Notes under the pieces: model-generated | The model's database searches: none | The model's input: the letters and a program-made list of their open reading frames with translations, nothing else | Told to the model about the DNA's origin: nothing | Part shown: piece by piece, positions 60,971 through 64,000 of the stretch | How the letters are laid out: the number at the start of each line of letters is the position of its first letter | Position numbering within the stretch: the first letter of the stretch is position 1 | Translations under genes and position numbers: made by a program | DNA from: Thalassobius sp965218685 | GTDB lineage: Bacteria > Pseudomonadota > Alphaproteobacteria > Rhodobacterales > Rhodobacteraceae | Assembly: GCF_965218685.1 (NCBI RefSeq) | Contig: NZ_OZ244657.1 | Location: 992,001-1,056,000, forward strand | DNA length: 64,000 bases | Reading direction: 5' to 3'

Positions 60971-61576
60971 TCAGACCCAGGGGCGTTCGGCGGCCATTTT
61001 GGTCTCGAACGACTTGATCGCGTCGGCTTTCTCCATGGTCAGACCGATGTCATCCAGGCCGTTCAGCAGGCAATGCTTCTTGAACGCATCCACTTCGAAC
61101 AGGATCACTTCACCATCCGAGGTGGTGATTTCCTGTGCTTCCAGATCCACGGTCATGCGGGCGTTGGCGCCCTTTTCCGCGTCGGCCATCAGGATGTCGA
61201 CCTGCTCTTGCGGCAGGACGATCGGCAGGATGCCGTTCTTGAAGCAGTTGTTGAAGAAGATGTCGGCGAACGAGGTCGACACGATGCATTTGATTCCGAA
61301 ATCAGCGATGGCCCAGGGGGCGTGTTCGCGCGAGGAACCACAACCGAAGTTGTCGCCGGCGATCAGGATCTCGGCATTGCGATACTGAGGTTTGTTCAGC
61401 ACGAAATCGGGGATCTCGGTGCCGTCGCGGTTATAACGCATCTCGTCGAACAGGTTCACACCGAAACCGGTGCGCTGAATGGACTTCAGGAACACCTTGG
61501 GGATGATCATGTCGGTGTCGATGTTCACCAGCGGCATGGGGGCGGCGATGCCGCTCAGTTTTTGATACTTTTCCAT
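60971..61576 (-). CDS. leuD: 3-isopropylmalate dehydratase small subunit
   Basis: A 201-residue LeuD. N-terminal PLVNIDTDMIIPKVFLKSI, then ILIAGDNFGCGSSREHAPWA (the conserved swivelling-domain loop) and IVLPQEQVDILM. With LeuC it isomerises 2-isopropylmalate to 3-isopropylmalate in leucine biosynthesis. It follows leuC by 12 bases in a leuC-leuD operon on the minus strand. Normal length; the terminator is at 60913. Confidence 0.97.
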   Translation of the reverse strand: MEKYQKLSGIAAPMPLVNIDTDMIIPKVFLKSIQRTGFGVNLFDEMRYNRDGTEIPDFVLNKPQYRNAEILIAGDNFGCGSSREHAPWAIADFGIKCIVSTSFADIFFNNCFKNGILPIVLPQEQVDILMADAEKGANARMTVDLEAQEITTSDGEVILFEVDAFKKHCLLNGLDDIGLTMEKADAIKSFETKMAAERPWV

Positions 61577-61588
61577 AGTGCTGGCTCC

Positions 61589-62998
61589 TTACATCAGCTC
61601 GCGAACGTCGGTCAGCTTGCCGGTCAACGCGGCAGCGGCAGCCATGGCAGGGGACACCAGATGGGTGCGGCCCTTGTAACCCTGACGACCCTCGAAGTTA
61701 CGGTTCGAGGTCGAAGCGCAGCGCTCGTTCTCGGACAGCTGATCGGGGTTCATCGCCAGACACATGGAACAGCCCGCAAGACGCCATTCGAAACCGGCCT
61801 CTTTGAAGATGTCGGCCAGGCCTTCTTCTTCTGCCTGCGCGCGGACCAGACCCGAACCGGGCACGATCATGGCACGCATGCCTTCCTTGATCTTCTTGCC
61901 TTTGACCACTTCGGCTACGGCGCGCATGTCTTCGATCCGGCCGTTGGTGCAGGAACCGATGAATACGGTGTCAATTTCGATGTCCGACAGTTTCTGACCG
62001 GGGGTCAGACCCATGTATTCCAACGAGCGGGCCGCAGCCTCGACTTTACCGCCCTGGAAATCCTCGGGCGAGGGAACGACGGCCGAGATCGGCAGCACGT
62101 CCTCGGGCGAGGTACCCCAGGTGACGACGGGTTCGATGTCTTCACCGCGCAGGGTAACGACCTTGTCGAAATGCGCACCTTCGTCAGTGTAGAGCGTTTT
62201 CCAGTATTCCAGAGCCTGCTCGAACATCCCGGCCTTGGGTGCGTGGGGACGGCCCTTGACGTATTCAAAGGTGGTCTCGTCCGGCGCGATCAGACCGGCG
62301 CGCGCGCCGCCTTCGATCGCCATGTTACAGACGGTCATGCGGCCTTCCATCGACAGATCGCGGATCGCTTCGCCGCAATATTCGATGACATAGCCAGTGC
62401 CGCCGCCGGTGCCGGTTTCACCGATCACGGCCAGGGTGATGTCCTTGGCGGTCACGCCCGGCTTCAGCTTGCCGGTGATTTCCACCTTCATGTTCTTGGA
62501 CTTTTTCTGGATCAGCGTCTGGGTGGCCAGAACATGCTCGACCTCAGAAGTGCCGATGCCATGCGCCAGAGCGCCAAACGCGCCATGCGTCGCGGTGTGG
62601 CTGTCGCCGCACACAACGGTCATGCCGGGCAGGGTCCAGCCCTGTTCTGGGCCGACGATGTGTACGATGCCCTGACGGACGTCGGACACCGGATAGTAAT
62701 GCACGCCAAATTCCTTGGCGTTCTTATCCAGAGCCTCAACCTGGATGCGCGATTCCTCGGTCATCTGGTTGGGATCTTCACGGCCTGCAGTGGTGGGCAC
62801 GTTGTGGTCCGGTACGGCGATCGTCTTTTCGGGCGAATGCACCTTGCGGCCAGCCATACGCAGGCCTTCAAAGGCCTGGGGGCTGGTCACTTCGTGCACC
62901 AGGTGACGGTCGATATACAGCAGGCAGGTGCCATCGTCAGCTTCGTGGGCGACGTGGGCATCCCAGATTTTATCATAGAGTGTCTTCGGGGCGGTCAT
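61589..62998 (-). CDS. leuC: 3-isopropylmalate dehydratase large subunit
   Basis: A 469-residue aconitase-family LeuC. It starts TLYDKIWDAHV; VCGDSHTATHGAFGALAHGI, GSCTNGRIEDMR and AGCSMCLAMNPDQL hold the three cysteines that bind the [4Fe-4S] cluster. The start ATG 62998 has GGGAGAGGACC upstream. The 230-base gap to the divergent MscS-like gene holds its promoter; I saw no clear leucine leader peptide. Confidence 0.97.
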   Translation of the reverse strand: MTAPKTLYDKIWDAHVAHEADDGTCLLYIDRHLVHEVTSPQAFEGLRMAGRKVHSPEKTIAVPDHNVPTTAGREDPNQMTEESRIQVEALDKNAKEFGVHYYPVSDVRQGIVHIVGPEQGWTLPGMTVVCGDSHTATHGAFGALAHGIGTSEVEHVLATQTLIQKKSKNMKVEITGKLKPGVTAKDITLAVIGETGTGGGTGYVIEYCGEAIRDLSMEGRMTVCNMAIEGGARAGLIAPDETTFEYVKGRPHAPKAGMFEQALEYWKTLYTDEGAHFDKVVTLRGEDIEPVVTWGTSPEDVLPISAVVPSPEDFQGGKVEAAARSLEYMGLTPGQKLSDIEIDTVFIGSCTNGRIEDMRAVAEVVKGKKIKEGMRAMIVPGSGLVRAQAEEEGLADIFKEAGFEWRLAGCSMCLAMNPDQLSENERCASTSNRNFEGRQGYKGRTHLVSPAMAAAAALTGKLTDVRELM

Positions 62999-63230
62999 GG
63001 TCCTCTCCCGTGGATTGTCTTCAGGTATATTCAGGGTGTGACAGGAATGGGCGCGCCTTATAGGCAGGCCAGTACAGTGAGCGTTGCGCCAAAGAACCGC
63101 CAGGGCAGGCGCGCGCGGTCATCCATGTCAAAAATCCGTGTCATGCAGGGGCAGATACTCTTTTGCACAGATTCTATCAAGAGCGCATGAGCGCTTGCCC
63201 GATGGGTTGCCCTCGTGCCACGATAAAACC

Positions 63231-64000
63231 ATGGAGGAAACGGATACCACCCCACCCCCGCCACAAACATCCGAGGAACTGGTTCTGGACTTGGTCCAAG
63301 AGGCTGAAAAGTTCCTGACCGGGCTTTTGCGCCCGTGGAATGCTTATCAGGTTCTTATTGCGCTTGGGCTGCTGCTGGTCGCGCATGTCCTGGCGGGCCT
63401 GCTGGCCTCGCGGTTTCAGGATTGGATACGTCACCGCGAAGGCTGGCCCATCTGGCGCATGCGTTTCCTGGTGCTGATCCATCGCCGGATGCGGCTGATC
63501 TTTTTCGTCGCAATGATTTGGCCGACCGTCTGGGTGATGCAAGAGGTCACGTGGCCCTCGCGCTCGTACCTATTGGGGATCATTGGGCAATTGGCCTTTG
63601 CATGGCTGGTGATCGCTATTGCTACAAGGTTGATCGCGAACAGTTTTCTGCGCGCGGTGATCCGGTATGCCGGGTGGATTTGGGTCACCCTGTCGATCCT
63701 GAACCTGACCGATGACGCCCAAATCTTGCTGGATGGGCTGGCGCTGCACCTGGGTGAGACACGCATCTCGGTCTGGTTGATGATCCAGGCCGTTGCAGCT
63801 CTGGCCGTACTTATGGCCGTCGCGCGCTTTGTCTCGACCTCGGCTGCGACAACGATCCGCAAGAACGCTGACATAAGCCCCTCGATGCAGGTGCTGACTA
63901 TCAAGTTCATTCAGGTTCTGCTGTACGGCGTTGCCTTCTTTGCGGGGCTGCGTGCGGTGGGTGTGGACCTGACCGGGTTGGCGGTGCTGTCTGGCGCCAT
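63231..64000 (+). CDS. MscS-family mechanosensitive ion channel, N-terminal part (cut by window end)
   Basis: The frame is open from the ATG at 63231 to the last base, 256 residues so far. A charged N-terminus (METDT-like, rich in Pro and Glu) is followed by several membrane helices (about residues 38-62, 80-100, 110-135, 175-200 and 220-245). The final readable stretch, GLRAVGVDLTGLAVLSGA, is the start of the pore-lining TM3 that defines MscS channels. It would open on hypo-osmotic shock to release solutes. It is divergent from leuC. The weak ribosome site (GATAAAACC) leaves the start less certain. Confidence 0.85.
   Translation, partial: MEETDTTPPPPQTSEELVLDLVQEAEKFLTGLLRPWNAYQVLIALGLLLVAHVLAGLLASRFQDWIRHREGWPIWRMRFLVLIHRRMRLIFFVAMIWPTVWVMQEVTWPSRSYLLGIIGQLAFAWLVIAIATRLIANSFLRAVIRYAGWIWVTLSILNLTDDAQILLDGLALHLGETRISVWLMIQAVAALAVLMAVARFVSTSAATTIRKNADISPSMQVLTIKFIQVLLYGVAFFAGLRAVGVDLTGLAVLSGA

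Noticed and set aside
1..64000. CRISPR arrays, insertion sequences, integrases, rRNA
   Set aside because: No regularly spaced repeats, transposase or integrase motifs, or rRNA sequence were recognised.

Overview
The window looks like a chromosomal segment of a marine alphaproteobacterium of the Rhodobacterales (Roseobacter group). The pointers are the overall GC-rich coding style, alphaproteobacterial versions of DnaA, GyrB, UbiB/UbiE and MotB, a complete C-P lyase operon with DUF1045 and duplicated PhnM/PhnE, and dense ATGA-overlap operons. The genus cannot be fixed from the sequence alone.

Layout. (1) 1-10.0 kb: the end of a hybrid PKS/NRPS operon on the plus strand. It holds the C-terminal part of a type I PKS (end of AT, KR, DH, carrier protein, thioesterase) that is frameshifted between carrier protein and thioesterase. 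A family 2 glycosyltransferase follows, then a single-module NRPS (formyltransferase, adenylation domain with an inserted luciferase-like monooxygenase, carrier protein) and a 4'-phosphopantetheinyl transferase. Read as an assembly line, the NRPS would start the chain with an N-formylated aminoacyl unit and the PKS would extend and release it. (2) 10.2-20.0 kb: surface polysaccharide genes. Wzz is on plus. A minus-strand operon holds two sugar oxidoreductases (one fused to an epimerase), an epimerase, two glycosyltransferases and a CpsD/BY-kinase-like ATPase. A WecG/TagA-type glycosyltransferase is on plus. (3) 20.2-33.7 kb: phosphonate uptake and C-P lyase: phnC-phnD-phnE1-phnE2-hexapeptide transferase, a PhnM paralogue and phnF on minus, phnGHIJKLN, a 2H-phosphoesterase-like DUF1045 gene on minus, and phnM. 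A Pho-box-like repeat precedes phnC and a PhnF-type inverted repeat precedes phnG. (4) 33.8-37.0 kb: a small flagellar island with a broken motB start, FlgN-like, FlgJ-like rod-binding, FliK and FlgD. (5) 37.0-42.5 kb: an aminoglycoside/choline-kinase-like gene, ubiB-ubiE (minus), mutM, an enoyl-CoA hydratase and rpsT. (6) 43-54.5 kb: dnaA-dnaN-recF, then an acyl-CoA synthetase and a three-gene undecaprenyl-linked sugar initiation set (reductase, PglC-type transferase, WbpM/CapD-type dehydratase), then gyrB and tRNA-Pro(CGG). (7) 54.7-64.0 kb: an EamA permease, leuB, a LysR regulator with a divergent NAD(P)-binding protein, an endonuclease/exonuclease/phosphatase-family secreted protein, a membrane protein, leuD-leuC, and the start of an MscS-family channel cut by the window end.

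The most unusual parts are the NRPS with an interrupted adenylation domain, the KR-before-DH order and frameshift of its partner PKS, the Gfo/Idh/MocA-epimerase fusion, the motB remnant, and several strong inverted repeats at regulatory positions. No CRISPR array, insertion sequence, phage or rRNA gene was seen.
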